A stretch of DNA of 64,000 bases from Bacteroidetes bacterium HGW-Bacteroidetes-16 (GCA_002840975.1 PHDN01000002.1:1-64000); one strand, 5' to 3'; shown: positions 42,834-51,749, counted from the stretch's first letter. Program-made: numbers and translations. The notes: generated by a model not told the origin, from the sequence alone.

Positions 42834-43561
42834 CAGCGTGCAATTTTAACAAACACCTCGTTCATGGTTCGTGCGTTGTAATTTTCCTTCATCTGTGCAG
42901 GCGTACCCAGCGCTACAATGCGCCCCTCCGCCATAATGCTCACCCGTTCACAGTATTCTGCCTCATCCATGTAATGGGTCGTCACAAAAACAGTAGTACC
43001 CTGATGAGCCGTTTCGTAAATTAACTCCCAAAACTGACGGCGCGTGATGGGATCAACGCCTCCCGTGGGTTCATCCAAAAATACCACTTGAGGATCGTGC
43101 ATGATGGCCACAGAAAAAGCCAGTTTTTGCTTCCATCCCAATGGAATTTTACTCAACACCACGTCACGGGTTTGTTCCATTTCCAGTTTTTTCAAAAAAT
43201 AGGCGGTACGCTCCTTGATGGCTGAGGCTGACAGACCATAAATACCACCATAAAACCTAAAATTTTCCTTCACCGTGAGATCGTTGTACAACGAAAACCG
43301 CTGACTCATATAACCAATGCGTTCTTTTACCCTGTCGGGAAATTTACCAACATCCCAACCGGCTACCATGACTGTACCTGAAGTGGGCGATGACAGCCCG
43401 CACAAAATTTTGATGGCCGTGGTTTTTCCGGCTCCATTGGCTCCTAAAAAACCGAAAATCTCCCCTTTAAACACCTCAAAATTCAGGTCGTCGTTTGCTG
43501 TAAAATTCCCAAACTTTTTGACCAGGTGGCTTACTCCGATGATTTTTTTCCGATTGTTCAT
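42833..43561 (-). CDS. ABC transporter ATPase (second)
   Basis: ATP-binding subunit of 242 residues starting MNNRKKIIGVSHL at 43561, where ATGA overlaps the stop of the first ATPase gene; a start 36 bp further upstream is less likely. Walker A GANGAGKTT, Q-loop YMSQRFSLYNDL, a signature that is degenerate (SKIPLGWKQKLAFSVAIMH in place of LSGGxxQ), Walker B VVFLDEPTGG and the H-loop THYMDEAEYC. With the first ATPase it resembles the two halves of E. coli YbhF, here split into two genes. Confidence 0.92.
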   Translation of the reverse strand: MNNRKKIIGVSHLVKKFGNFTANDDLNFEVFKGEIFGFLGANGAGKTTAIKILCGLSSPTSGTVMVAGWDVGKFPDRVKERIGYMSQRFSLYNDLTVKENFRFYGGIYGLSASAIKERTAYFLKKLEMEQTRDVVLSKIPLGWKQKLAFSVAIMHDPQVVFLDEPTGGVDPITRRQFWELIYETAHQGTTVFVTTHYMDEAEYCERVSIMAEGRIVALGTPAQMKENYNARTMNEVFVKIAR

Positions 43562-44493
43562 CTTTTTGCAGGTTGATCCATTAAGGCCAGAAAACAATCC
43601 TCAATCACTGGATTGATAGAATTTATTTCTATTTCCTGATGGCCTTTTTTATTCAAATAGCTGGCCAGCAACTGCTGTATTCCGGTCGTGTTTTCACTTT
43701 TAAAAGTAATGTGAATAAATTCACCAAAGCGGAAAACCTGCGTGGCATCAGGAAATTGCTCCAAATCGGATAACAAGCCATACATCTGATTTGACTTAAC
43801 GGCCAAGAGGTTACCAGTAAAGCTTTTTTCAATGCATACCGGGGTGTCGACAGCCAGGAGTTCGCCATGTTCCATCAGTGCAACACGATCGCAGAGCGAA
43901 GCCTCGTCCATATATGGTGTCGAAACCAGGATGGTAATCCCCTTTTTCTGCATTTTCTTCAACAACTCCCAAAATTCCATGCGCGAAACAGCATCCACAC
44001 CGGTAGTGGGTTCGTCCAACACCAATACTTCCGGATTGTGAATCAACGCGCACGAAAGGGCCAATTTTTGCTTCATGCCACCTGAAAGGTCACCGGCACG
44101 GCGCTTTTTAAAAGGCTCAATTTGCCGATAAATATCACTTATCAAGTCGTAATTTTCCTTTACGGATGTCTTAAAAATACGCGCGTAAAACTGTAGGTTT
44201 TCTTCCACGGTAAGGTCTGAATAAAGCGAAAACCGTCCCGGCATATATCCGGTGCTTTTTCGGATTTTTTTGTAATCTTTCACCACATCCAGCGATCCGA
44301 TAAAAGCCGATCCAGCATCGGGAAGAACCAAACTGGTTAGTATGCGGAACAAGGTGGTTTTACCGGCACCATCCGGACCAATAAAACCAAAAAGTTCGCC
44401 TTGAAATACGTCAATGGAAACATCTTTCAATGCTTCCACCGTGCCATATTGCTTTTTGATGTGGTTGAACCGGATGAATGCTGGCCGTGTCAC
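43558..44493 (-). CDS. ABC transporter ATPase (first)
   Basis: ATP-binding subunit of 311 residues. Walker A GPDGAGKTT has an Asp in place of the usual Asn/Ser. The signature is DLSGGMKQKLALS, Walker B VLVLDEPTTG, and the switch position reads STPYMDEASLC with Pro before Tyr where the catalytic His (THYMDE) is expected, so this half may be a weak hydrolase. A C-terminal extension (about 220-311) is typical of drug and lipid exporters. In asymmetric pairs one site is often degenerate; here the first has lost its H-loop His and the second its signature. Confidence 0.9.
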   Translation of the reverse strand: MTRPAFIRFNHIKKQYGTVEALKDVSIDVFQGELFGFIGPDGAGKTTLFRILTSLVLPDAGSAFIGSLDVVKDYKKIRKSTGYMPGRFSLYSDLTVEENLQFYARIFKTSVKENYDLISDIYRQIEPFKKRRAGDLSGGMKQKLALSCALIHNPEVLVLDEPTTGVDAVSRMEFWELLKKMQKKGITILVSTPYMDEASLCDRVALMEHGELLAVDTPVCIEKSFTGNLLAVKSNQMYGLLSDLEQFPDATQVFRFGEFIHITFKSENTTGIQQLLASYLNKKGHQEIEINSINPVIEDCFLALMDQPAKR

Positions 44494-44586
44494 CTTGTGA
44501 GATTAAAATGGTTCATTATTGCTGCGTTCATTATTCCCTACCAAAAAGTGCGGGTCACCGACTTTTCTTTGAGACCTCCCAATTGT

Positions 44587-45045
44587 TTACTCAACCCTTG
44601 TCCAATAGGTTGTTTTACCCAGCAAACTGACGCCAATATAACCCCGGATTTTTAATGTGTTCAGGTTGTCTTCGTCTTCAAATTCCATGTAGCAGCTATA
44701 GGTTTTGCCGCTTTTTGGATCGTAAACGGTGCCCTCATTCCATTCGTCATCATCAAAAACAAAGTCTTTTAAGAGCAGCAGGCCCATACGTGGGCGCGAT
44801 TGAAGTGCCGGATCGGGGTTGAGGTTATCGGTTTTAGGTTTCCCTGTTTCCGGATCGATGGGTGTTAACATCCAGACAATTTTCCCGAAATACTTGTTTC
44901 CTTCCTGGTAAACCTGGATGTGGGCATCTCCATCGGCGTTGAGCCATATCCCGATAACATCGCTCGCTTTTTGAGCCGATGCGGAGTTCACCGAAAAGGT
45001 AAAGATCCCTACCAGGGCAATAAATAATAAGGTGATTTTTTTCAT
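44587..45045 (-). CDS. DUF2147 family exported protein
   Basis: Periplasmic protein of 152 residues with signal peptide (1-24, ending ASAQK). DUF2147 features are ASDVIGIWLNADGDAHIQVYQEGNKYFGKIVWM near the start, RPRMGLLLLKDFVFDDDEWNEGTVYDPKSGKTYSC in the middle, and LKIRGYIGVSLLGKTTYWTRVE at the end. It is an eight-strand lipocalin-like fold of unknown ligand. Lying between the membrane fusion protein and the ATPases of an efflux operon, it may be a passenger or assist the export of a hydrophobic compound. Confidence 0.9.
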   Translation of the reverse strand: MKKITLLFIALVGIFTFSVNSASAQKASDVIGIWLNADGDAHIQVYQEGNKYFGKIVWMLTPIDPETGKPKTDNLNPDPALQSRPRMGLLLLKDFVFDDDEWNEGTVYDPKSGKTYSCYMEFEDEDNLNTLKIRGYIGVSLLGKTTYWTRVE

Positions 45046-45150
45046 GTTATAAATATTAAGTTAGTAATGATAAGTATGTGTGTTATTAAAATGTGCCTAT
45101 ACAACTGTTTATTTTATGGTATGATGAAAAAAAAGAACTCCTGGTGACCA

Positions 45151-46029
45151 TTAAAAATTGATTTCTCCGGGCATCCCTATTTTAATTGATCCGTCATTGA
45201 TCACCTCCACCTTGATGGCATACACCAAATCGATCCGTTCCTCTTTGGTTTGAATGGTTTTTGGCGTAAACTCAGCGGCAGAAGATATCCAAACCACTTT
45301 TCCTTTCACCGTGGTGTTTTCATTGGCATCGCGGTCGTATTTCACTTCTACTTCCTGGCCAATCTGAACCTGTGGCAACTGCGCGCCGCTAATATAAGCT
45401 TTTAGTTTTACCGTTGACACATCAGCCAGTTTATAAAGTGGTTTACCTATGGCGGCCAGTTCGCCCTTTCGGGCATAAACCACCAGCACGGTCCCGATTA
45501 TGGGGTTGTGTATCAAACATTTTGAAATAACCTCGTTGAGCTGTTCGATCTGAACATCCAGGGCAGCCATCTGGTTGAATATATTTTGCTTGCGCGATGA
45601 AATGGCTTCTATTTGCTTCTCATTTAACTCCACCAGACCAAGTATGTCATCAAGTTGTTTTTGCGAAGCTGCACCTTGGGCAAACATATTGACAATCCGT
45701 TTTTGATTTACCCTGTTGTTAGCCAGCAGCTGTTTTTGCACCTCCATTTCTGCATCTAGGCTGGTAATTTGCGATGCCACCGTGTTCAATTGTTTAAAGA
45801 GTAATTTTTTCTTCAGGTGTAAATCGGTGGTGTCGATCAGTCCGATGATTTCTCCCGCTTTAAGCAAATCGCCTTCATTGGGTAAAAAGCGTATAAGTTC
45901 TCCATTGCCCTGAGCAGATACAATTATCTCGTCAGATTCAAAGTTCCCATAGGCATCTGAAACTTCGTGATTTGAATTGCAGGAGCCCATGAAAAGGGCC
46001 AACAGGATTATCAAGATCGTTTTATTCAT
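45151..46029 (-). CDS. HlyD-family membrane fusion protein
   Basis: Periplasmic adaptor of 292 residues, a lipoprotein with lipobox FMGSC (Cys17). The N-terminal lipoyl half is DEIIVSAQGNGELIRFLPNEGDLLKAGEIIGLID, followed by a long coiled-coil hairpin (about 70-155) and the second half CLIHNPIIGTVLVVYARKGELAAIGKPLYKLAD, then a beta-barrel domain. It joins the ABC exporter to TolC, as YbhG and YhiI do in E. coli. It is 17 bp after the TolC gene. Confidence 0.92.
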   Translation of the reverse strand: MNKTILIILLALFMGSCNSNHEVSDAYGNFESDEIIVSAQGNGELIRFLPNEGDLLKAGEIIGLIDTTDLHLKKKLLFKQLNTVASQITSLDAEMEVQKQLLANNRVNQKRIVNMFAQGAASQKQLDDILGLVELNEKQIEAISSRKQNIFNQMAALDVQIEQLNEVISKCLIHNPIIGTVLVVYARKGELAAIGKPLYKLADVSTVKLKAYISGAQLPQVQIGQEVEVKYDRDANENTTVKGKVVWISSAAEFTPKTIQTKEERIDLVYAIKVEVINDGSIKIGMPGEINF

Positions 46030-46046
46030 GGTTGATGGTTTTCAGA

Positions 46047-47315
46047 TTACAGATTTCCGAGTGCAATGTTATATTGATATTTGGAAAAAATCAATTGTAG
46101 TTTATGCGCTTCGAGATTGAGCTGCGCCTTTACCTGCTTGTTTAATTCGATAACATAATGGGTAGCGGTAATGGTGCCGTTTTTAAGCTGAACATGGGCC
46201 GTATTGACCACATTTTGCTGCAGGCCCACTATGATTTCGTCCGTTGTAATCAATTGTTCCGCTTTACGAATGGCAGCCATTTTCGACTCCAGCTCAACTT
46301 TCAAATGCTGATCGAAACTTTGCTTTTGGGTGTTGATTATTTCATTTTGAACCTTCAACACGAGCACTCCGCGCCTGACCTGGTTCCAGTCCCAGATATT
46401 CCAGTGCAACCGGGCTCCAACTTTATAATACGAATCAAAATGATCATTTAACATATCATAACCGGGACGCCCGTAACCTGCTTGTCCAAAAACCATGAAC
46501 TTGGGCCGCCGTTTTTCTTTTGTTAATGCTGATAACATTTCAAGTTTCGTTTGCTGCATCCCCATCAACAGGTATTCGGGTCTATTGTTCAAAAATTGAT
46601 CCTCTGCCAATTTCACTTCCGGAACTACCAGCTGGTCGGCACTTGAAATAGTTAAATCTGTCAGCACCTGCAGGCTTGCCATCAAAGCCCTCATATCTTC
46701 CTTTTTCTCCACTATTTGCTGAAGGGCCAGGTGATACTCCACCCTGAGTGCATCCACATCCGAACCCAGCAAGGAACCATTTTCATAAGCCACTTCAGCC
46801 TCTGCAACAGTCACCTCGAGGTTTTTCTTCAGTACATTCAAAATTTCCATCGTTTTCCGCATCAGCACAATCCCGAAATACAGTTGGTTTACTTGTTCCT
46901 TTAACTGATAAAACTCAATTTGAAGTTTTTGATGGGCGATGCCCAGATCAGCATCTTCAACTTTTTTCATGCTATTGGTCAGACCTCCATCATAAATCAT
47001 CTGCTCAATATCGAGGTTCAACGCGTACCAGTCTTTGGCGATGGTTGGAATGTTGATACCCGGTACATTGATGGGGACCTTGGTCACATCCGACTGGTAT
47101 GAAGCCTGTCCGTTGAGATTTAAAGAAGGCAAATAATTGGTTTGAAGATTTTGCTTGTTTAATTGGTTCATCTGCACATTCAAATCGAGCTGACGGATGT
47201 TGGGATAGTTATTGATGGCCGCCGTATAACAATCGTCCAGGGTAACAACCTGATTTGTTTGCGCAGTTCCTTGCTGAAGGATCCAGAAAAGCAGGAAAAC
47301 AAATACCTTTTTCAT
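46047..47315 (-). CDS. TolC-family outer-membrane channel
   Basis: Outer-membrane efflux protein of 422 residues with signal peptide (1-18). Two repeats of the TolC fold are visible, starting VTLDDCYTAAINNYPNIRQLDLNV and RPEYLLMGMQQTKLEMLSALTKEKRRPKFMVFG, with strand motifs SLNLNGQASYQSD and YYKVGARLHWNIWDW. Its start overlaps the TetR stop by 4 bp. It makes the outer-membrane duct for the ABC exporter encoded further along the operon. Confidence 0.92.
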   Translation of the reverse strand: MKKVFVFLLFWILQQGTAQTNQVVTLDDCYTAAINNYPNIRQLDLNVQMNQLNKQNLQTNYLPSLNLNGQASYQSDVTKVPINVPGINIPTIAKDWYALNLDIEQMIYDGGLTNSMKKVEDADLGIAHQKLQIEFYQLKEQVNQLYFGIVLMRKTMEILNVLKKNLEVTVAEAEVAYENGSLLGSDVDALRVEYHLALQQIVEKKEDMRALMASLQVLTDLTISSADQLVVPEVKLAEDQFLNNRPEYLLMGMQQTKLEMLSALTKEKRRPKFMVFGQAGYGRPGYDMLNDHFDSYYKVGARLHWNIWDWNQVRRGVLVLKVQNEIINTQKQSFDQHLKVELESKMAAIRKAEQLITTDEIIVGLQQNVVNTAHVQLKNGTITATHYVIELNKQVKAQLNLEAHKLQLIFSKYQYNIALGNL

Positions 47316-47935
47316 TTCTCGGCAGGGTTAATAAACAATGAATTTTTTATAAATGTGGTAACATGCTCTGTACGTTCATCGATAAAATGTTGATATTTTG
47401 CTTCATCGCCATTGAGCATAAATCCCATGATGATGGGCTTGGCCACAAAGGGGAAGATGCACATGGATAAGATATTTACAATCAGATGGACGGGATTGAT
47501 CGGACGTATTTTATTTTTAGTTACCCCATTGATGATTAGCTGCTGAAATTTTGAGAAATCAATTCCATTGAGCTTAATCTGCTCTACAATCAGTTGTGGG
47601 TTTCGGTTCAGCTCATGTAAAACAAAGTCAGGCACAAAGGGACGCTCGCTGATCAGATGAATATAGTTGTGGACCATGTTGTCAATCAGCTCAACAATAT
47701 CAGCAGAACTGGAGACTACATCGCTTAACAAGGTGGTGATCCCTGAAAATATTTCTACAAAAACCCGATCGAAAAGTTTGTTTTTGCTTCGGAAGTAATA
47801 ATGTAGCAAAGCCTTGTTAATGCCTGCCTCGTCAGCAATTTCCTGCATGCGTGCGCCATCCATTCCTTTCAGGATAAATACCTTGCAAGCGGCATCAATA
47901 ATTTTCTGTTCCGTATTCTCAGTTACGCTAACCAT
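47312..47935 (-). CDS. TetR-family repressor of the efflux operon
   Basis: DNA-binding regulator of 207 residues from ATG at 47935. Longer frames (to 48028) are excluded by the promoter box at 47967-47974. The N-terminal HTH is standard TetR: EQKIIDAACKVFILKGMDGARMQEIADEAGINKALLHYYFRSKNKLFDRVF. The C-terminal ligand domain is helical. As first gene of the operon it should repress itself and the pump until a substrate binds. The palindrome between promoter and start is the likely operator. Confidence 0.92.
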   Translation of the reverse strand: MVSVTENTEQKIIDAACKVFILKGMDGARMQEIADEAGINKALLHYYFRSKNKLFDRVFVEIFSGITTLLSDVVSSSADIVELIDNMVHNYIHLISERPFVPDFVLHELNRNPQLIVEQIKLNGIDFSKFQQLIINGVTKNKIRPINPVHLIVNILSMCIFPFVAKPIIMGFMLNGDEAKYQHFIDERTEHVTTFIKNSLFINPAEK

Positions 47936-47939
47936 TTGT

Positions 47940-47957
47940 TTTAACTGTTTGGTTAAA
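47940..47957. promoter_or_regulatory. Likely TetR operator
   Basis: TTTAAC-TGTTTG-GTTAAA: 6-bp complementary arms around 6 nt, between the predicted transcription start and the ATG of the repressor gene, where binding would block transcription. Confidence 0.5.
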
Positions 47958-47966
47958 TCGAATGGG

Positions 47967-47998
47967 CAAATGTACATTATTAAAGATGGGGTTGTCAA
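47967..47998 (-). promoter_or_regulatory. Promoter of the TetR/efflux operon
   Basis: TACATTTG (47967-47974) on the minus strand fits TAnnTTTG; a TTG lies 21 nt further upstream (47996-47998), 2 nt more than the ideal. Leader of about 27 nt. Confidence 0.55.
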
Positions 47999-48031
47999 GT
48001 ATTTTGGGAAATAAATTTTAGAGAACAATTA

Positions 48032-48068
48032 ATAAATTGATATTCAATAGAATTGAATATCAATTTAT
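48032..48068. promoter_or_regulatory. 37-bp perfect AT-rich palindrome
   Basis: ATAAATTGATATTCAAT and ATTGAATATCAATTTAT pair without a mismatch around AGA. It lies 56 bp after the nucleotidyltransferase gene and 97 bp before the TetR start. It may be a terminator of the former (no T-run), a second operator, or a hairpin repeat. Confidence 0.55.
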
Positions 48069-48123
48069 GCTTAAAAACCGACTTAACAGAAAGACTCGGA
48101 AGAGAAAAACCTATTGATATCCT

Positions 48124-48816
48124 CTATTCAATCCCCGCAATACTCTGTATTAACTCTAAAATGATTTCCGTTCCCTCTTCGCCTGAACCATAAGGCAAGG
48201 CACTTTCAACACCCTCTGTAAGGTTATTATTTTTCAATAACTTTCGGCATTCATTTTTAAGGTATTCTTTAACCGTAGCATTTGAATTAGCAATACTTTC
48301 CAACAAATCCGTACAATTGTCCATTATGTAGATAATATCCTCGAAATCGTGGCTTTGGCGCAGATCGCTCCCTCCTCTACTTTTATGGGCTTCAAATTTG
48401 GCTGCTAAGTAATACTCTGGAGGAAATACAAATACTTCAGTACCATCAGTTAATGTTTTAACAATTTTATTTATAACACCTTCTTCATACCAACTGTTTG
48501 TGAATCCGAGAATATTTGAATCTGTTGGCATAATATCCACCTTTATATCCTTGTAAACCCACCTGCAGATGGGGGCATCTTTGGAAAGGTCATGCGTAAA
48601 ACCTTTTGTCCGTAACTCTTCTTCCAGATTTGCATGCATTTTCCTTGAACTTAACTCAATGACACAATCTACATCCAAAGTGGGCCGTATTTCAGAAGCA
48701 GCCGGATCGGTAACATAAAGTTCTGCTACGGCTCCACCAACAAAAACCACCACTTTATTTAATTCGCCCAATCCAATTGCCACTGTTTGTAGCATGTCGA
48801 TATTTGTGCTAGACAT
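48124..48816 (-). CDS. AbiEii/MenT-like nucleotidyltransferase toxin
   Basis: Toxin-type nucleotidyltransferase of 230 residues starting MSSTNIDMLQ at 48816, 8 bp inside the end of the HTH gene. The catalytic pattern of the family is present: VGGAVAELYV, RPTLDVDCVIEL (the two Asp), a third acidic residue in VDIMPTD, and FPPEYYLAAKFEAHKSRGGSDLRQSHDFEDI, the conserved helix of AbiEii. Known relatives add nucleotides to tRNA or other RNA and stop growth. Its partner is the winged-helix protein encoded just upstream. Confidence 0.85.
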   Translation of the reverse strand: MSSTNIDMLQTVAIGLGELNKVVVFVGGAVAELYVTDPAASEIRPTLDVDCVIELSSRKMHANLEEELRTKGFTHDLSKDAPICRWVYKDIKVDIMPTDSNILGFTNSWYEEGVINKIVKTLTDGTEVFVFPPEYYLAAKFEAHKSRGGSDLRQSHDFEDIIYIMDNCTDLLESIANSNATVKEYLKNECRKLLKNNNLTEGVESALPYGSGEEGTEIILELIQSIAGIE

Positions 48817-49330
48817 AGAGCAGTCGTTTTTCAAGTTCGTCCTTCGCAAATTCAATTTCTCTTACCCGGCCCACCCGAAAGGTATCCACAATTACCAATA
48901 GTTCATAGAGCAATGGATCATCCTGTATAGCTTCTGCAATAGTTTTGTAAAGCGGTTCTATTGCTTGCCCTCTCAGGTTGCCTTTGGCATATGGCCATAC
49001 ATAGTTATCACTTCCATTGGAAATATGTTCTTTAATAGGTGATGCGGAATGTGCTGTAGGAATACCTTTCACCATGGCTCCTGGTTCGGTGGGAAATACA
49101 TACTTTAGTCCATAGATCAAAAATTCTTTTAATGCACTTTTATAAACACTTCGTTTTTTACCATCAATAAGTCCCGCAATCCTACATCTGTTTAATGCTT
49201 CAGATACTTCTGACGGGCTAATGTGAAGTGCATTGGCAATGTCAATATTACGCCATTCATTGTCTTGTAATGCAATGATCTTCATCAAAACTACGATATC
49301 CTGTGGCCGCATTCCATTGTGTTTCTTCAT
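48809..49330 (-). CDS. Winged-helix antitoxin (AbiEi-like)
   Basis: Regulator of 173 residues from ATG at 49330 (MKKHNGMRPQDIVVL). The N-terminal winged helix is MarR-like (NEWRNIDIANALHISPSEVSEALNRCRIAGLID). The C-terminal part (KYVFPTEPGAMVKGIPTAHSASP, then LYELLVIVDTFRVGRVREIEFAKDELEKRL) would contact the nucleotidyltransferase. It should neutralise the toxin and repress the operon; a promoter with two palindromes lies directly upstream. Assignment to an AbiE-type pair is by gene order and motifs. Confidence 0.82.
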   Translation of the reverse strand: MKKHNGMRPQDIVVLMKIIALQDNEWRNIDIANALHISPSEVSEALNRCRIAGLIDGKKRSVYKSALKEFLIYGLKYVFPTEPGAMVKGIPTAHSASPIKEHISNGSDNYVWPYAKGNLRGQAIEPLYKTIAEAIQDDPLLYELLVIVDTFRVGRVREIEFAKDELEKRLLYV

Positions 49331-49345
49331 TCTTTTTATCTTTGA

Positions 49346-49393
49346 TTCGCGATTCGCGAATTGCAAATATAGCTATATTTTTATCCTATACAA
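49346..49393 (-). promoter_or_regulatory. Promoter and operators of the nucleotidyltransferase TA pair
   Basis: TTG (49391-49393), 19 nt, TATATTTG (49364-49371): a full Bacteroidota promoter on the minus strand. The -7 box is overlapped by the 16-bp palindrome AAATATAGCTATATTT (49365-49380), and the predicted start is overlapped by TTCGCGA-T-TCGCGAA (49346-49360). Both are good autorepression sites. Confidence 0.7.
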
Positions 49394-50048
49394 AATTTAA
49401 ACTTCTGGAATTAACTTCAAATGTAGTCAATTTCCCATAACCAACTCTATCATAATAAACACAGCCTGTATCAATGTTTATTACATTTTTATTACTATGT
49501 ACAACTTCTTTGAGGAGGTCATACCTAATAGGGCAATGTCCATGAATAATTTTCCTGTTTCTTAAAACTGGGTGAGTATAATGATCATTGCATTTCCAAA
49601 TCATGTGATAAGTATCTTCAAATGGATCTTCCATGAAATCATTAAAGCCTGCGTGGACAAAGAGGTATTCATCAATTGAATAAAAGAGGATCAACCTCTT
49701 GAAAAAATCAATGTATTTGGATTGAAGATTTGCCACCGAATTGATACCAAAACTTTTCAGAGTTTCTGCGCCTCCGTTTTGTATCCATAACGGAACTGCA
49801 TTTTTATTGTTAATTGCATCAAGTAACATGGCCTCATGATTACCTAAAAGAGGTATAACATCAAAATCATTTTCCTGCAAATCAATAATATAGTCAACAA
49901 CCGCCTTGCTTTGGGTACCACGGTCGATATAGTCACCAAGCAAAATGACTTTGTCGTCATGTTTAATCTGGATAGTCTCCTCCATTAGTCGTTTAAATGA
50001 ATCGAAACATCCGTGAATATCACCAATAGCAAATAGTCTGTTATTCAT
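49386..50048 (-). CDS. PPP-family protein phosphatase
   Basis: Metallophosphatase of 220 residues of the Ser/Thr (PPP) superfamily, bacterial PrpA/lambda-type. Metal-binding and catalytic motifs are complete: GDIHGCFDS near the start, GDYIDRG (residue 38 on), GNHEAM, His in FVHAGF and GHCP. No membrane segment. It could remove phosphate from Ser/Thr/Tyr/His proteins or act on Ap4A-like dinucleotides; sequence alone does not tell. Its 3' end carries the -33 box of the toxin-antitoxin promoter. Confidence 0.92.
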   Translation of the reverse strand: MNNRLFAIGDIHGCFDSFKRLMEETIQIKHDDKVILLGDYIDRGTQSKAVVDYIIDLQENDFDVIPLLGNHEAMLLDAINNKNAVPLWIQNGGAETLKSFGINSVANLQSKYIDFFKRLILFYSIDEYLFVHAGFNDFMEDPFEDTYHMIWKCNDHYTHPVLRNRKIIHGHCPIRYDLLKEVVHSNKNVINIDTGCVYYDRVGYGKLTTFEVNSRSLNFV

Positions 50049-50109
50049 ATATTACACATATTGAGAGATTTTACTATTTTATCTAAAAGTTACATGCAAC
50101 ACGATATTA

Positions 50110-51420
50110 TTACGTCTCAGAGACCACAACATGCCAATAGGTATTCCAATCCCAATATCCGACTCCATAAAAACACCCATCCCAGGAGTAGGTCATTTTC
50201 AGGTTATAGGCAATCATCAAAGCAATCATCAACCAAAATATTGATTGAATAAGCCAGCCTTTTTTTATGATGCTTTGGTATCCATATCCTAGCGCAAGCG
50301 CAAAAAGTGCATAATACTCAACAAAATTCCGGGCACCAAAGGAACAGCCAAATTCAGGCTGCCACCAGCACGAAAGCACATAGGAAAGCACCAAAAAGAG
50401 AATTCCGATCAGCACACCGTTGCTTCTGCTCTGCTTTTGGAATATCATGTATCCAATGGAAAACAACATGATAAGGACCAAGGGAGTATACAACAACAAT
50501 CCATTTTTTGGAGAAAACCAGGTAATCATCAGTTGAGGATTCAACCAATTGAACCCCTCATTGCCATATGAATAGCTTATAAAAGAACCTGTTAAATATT
50601 TCCAGTAAAACAGTTGCGGACTCAGCATGACTAAAACTGAGATTAAAATTATTCCCAACGTTTTAAGCTGAAAAACAGAGCCCAGTCTTCTTTTGAGTTC
50701 ATTCCTGTTTTGAACATCCAGAAAGAAAGTTCCCACCAGAAATATCACATTCAACGGGCGTAAAAGGATGATCAGTCCAGCGATCATCGAAATAATGACC
50801 AACCACAATATTTGCTTGTTCTCCTTTTCACGGATTCGCTTCCATAAATATAAATAGCCTGAAAACAAGGCAAATGAGTACACATGCGACATCCCTGTTT
50901 CATCAATGGCATAGTAGTACAAATTGGTTCCAAACACCAGTGAAGCAAGAACTAAAACCGTGACAGAAATTTTAAAATAATTCCTTAAAAAGAGGTATAA
51001 AAACAGGATGCCAGCCAACAGATAAAACACAGCAGCCACATTAACGGCCCAGTGATAAACAGGAGAAAATCCATCAGCTTTCTGGTGGAGAGGGGTTGCT
51101 AAAACGTCTGCTAAAAAGTAAAAGGGTATTTGCATCAGCGCCACCCCACAGGTATATTTTGTTCTGATTTTGTGGTCTTTCAAGTCAAGGGAAAAACCGT
51201 ATCCGGTCCTGACATCCATCGAATCGGGGAATTCGTCAGGATTGAAAGCATACTTAAAAGTCGCCGGCAAATACACATAATAGCCGGCTTTATCAGCCCA
51301 AATTTCACTGTGGTAGTTAAAATATCCCGATTTGCTGTGCCGGTTAAAGGTCAGGAATATCATGATGCCCAACAGCAGGATCAAAACTAAATACAAGAAT
51401 TTCTTTTCAGTTTTTTTCAT
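50110..51420 (-). CDS. Multi-spanning membrane protein, possible glycosyltransferase
   Basis: Inner-membrane protein of 436 residues with about ten helices (first at 9-25, LYLVLILLLGIMIFLTF). A periplasmic loop after helix 1 contains YHSEIWADKAGYYVYLPATF, with an Asp/Glu-bearing pattern similar to GT-C/ArnT-like glycosyltransferases, which transfer sugars from polyprenyl carriers. The canonical DE pair is not certain. It is not in an evident operon. Alternative: an uncharacterised transporter-like protein. Confidence 0.65.
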   Translation of the reverse strand: MKKTEKKFLYLVLILLLGIMIFLTFNRHSKSGYFNYHSEIWADKAGYYVYLPATFKYAFNPDEFPDSMDVRTGYGFSLDLKDHKIRTKYTCGVALMQIPFYFLADVLATPLHQKADGFSPVYHWAVNVAAVFYLLAGILFLYLFLRNYFKISVTVLVLASLVFGTNLYYYAIDETGMSHVYSFALFSGYLYLWKRIREKENKQILWLVIISMIAGLIILLRPLNVIFLVGTFFLDVQNRNELKRRLGSVFQLKTLGIILISVLVMLSPQLFYWKYLTGSFISYSYGNEGFNWLNPQLMITWFSPKNGLLLYTPLVLIMLFSIGYMIFQKQSRSNGVLIGILFLVLSYVLSCWWQPEFGCSFGARNFVEYYALFALALGYGYQSIIKKGWLIQSIFWLMIALMIAYNLKMTYSWDGCFYGVGYWDWNTYWHVVVSET

Positions 51421-51681
51421 TTAAGAACCTGCTCAATTAGTGATCCTGCTGACTGTAATATTCTTCATCATTTTCTGATTCCAATTTTACTTCCTAATTC
51501 ATGATCCAACCACACTTATGACCCATCAATCGACACACTACTCTGAAACCAACAAAATTAGGTAAAATTGGCTTAAACTCAAATACCCTGAGTTTCTTTT
51601 AAGTATCTGTTTCCAACCGTTTAAAAACGCTTAAACACGTAAGTAAATGGTTATTAACCGAGTAACCTCTTGGGGTCGACA

Positions 51682-51689
51682 TATCTTTG
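51682..51689 (+). promoter_or_regulatory. -7 box of the ssb gene
   Basis: TATCTTTG fits TAnnTTTG, 60 bp before the ATG. The 329-bp gap 51421-51749 holds nothing else that I recognise. Confidence 0.5.
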
Positions 51690-51749
51690 CTCCATCAATT
51701 GTTCATCGAAACTTTTAACTCACTATTCATTAATTAATTAATTACTATC

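Noticed and set aside
48028-48123. Extended N-terminus of the TetR regulator (start at 48028)
   Set aside because: It would read through the promoter box at 47967-47974; the family begins near the ATG at 47935.
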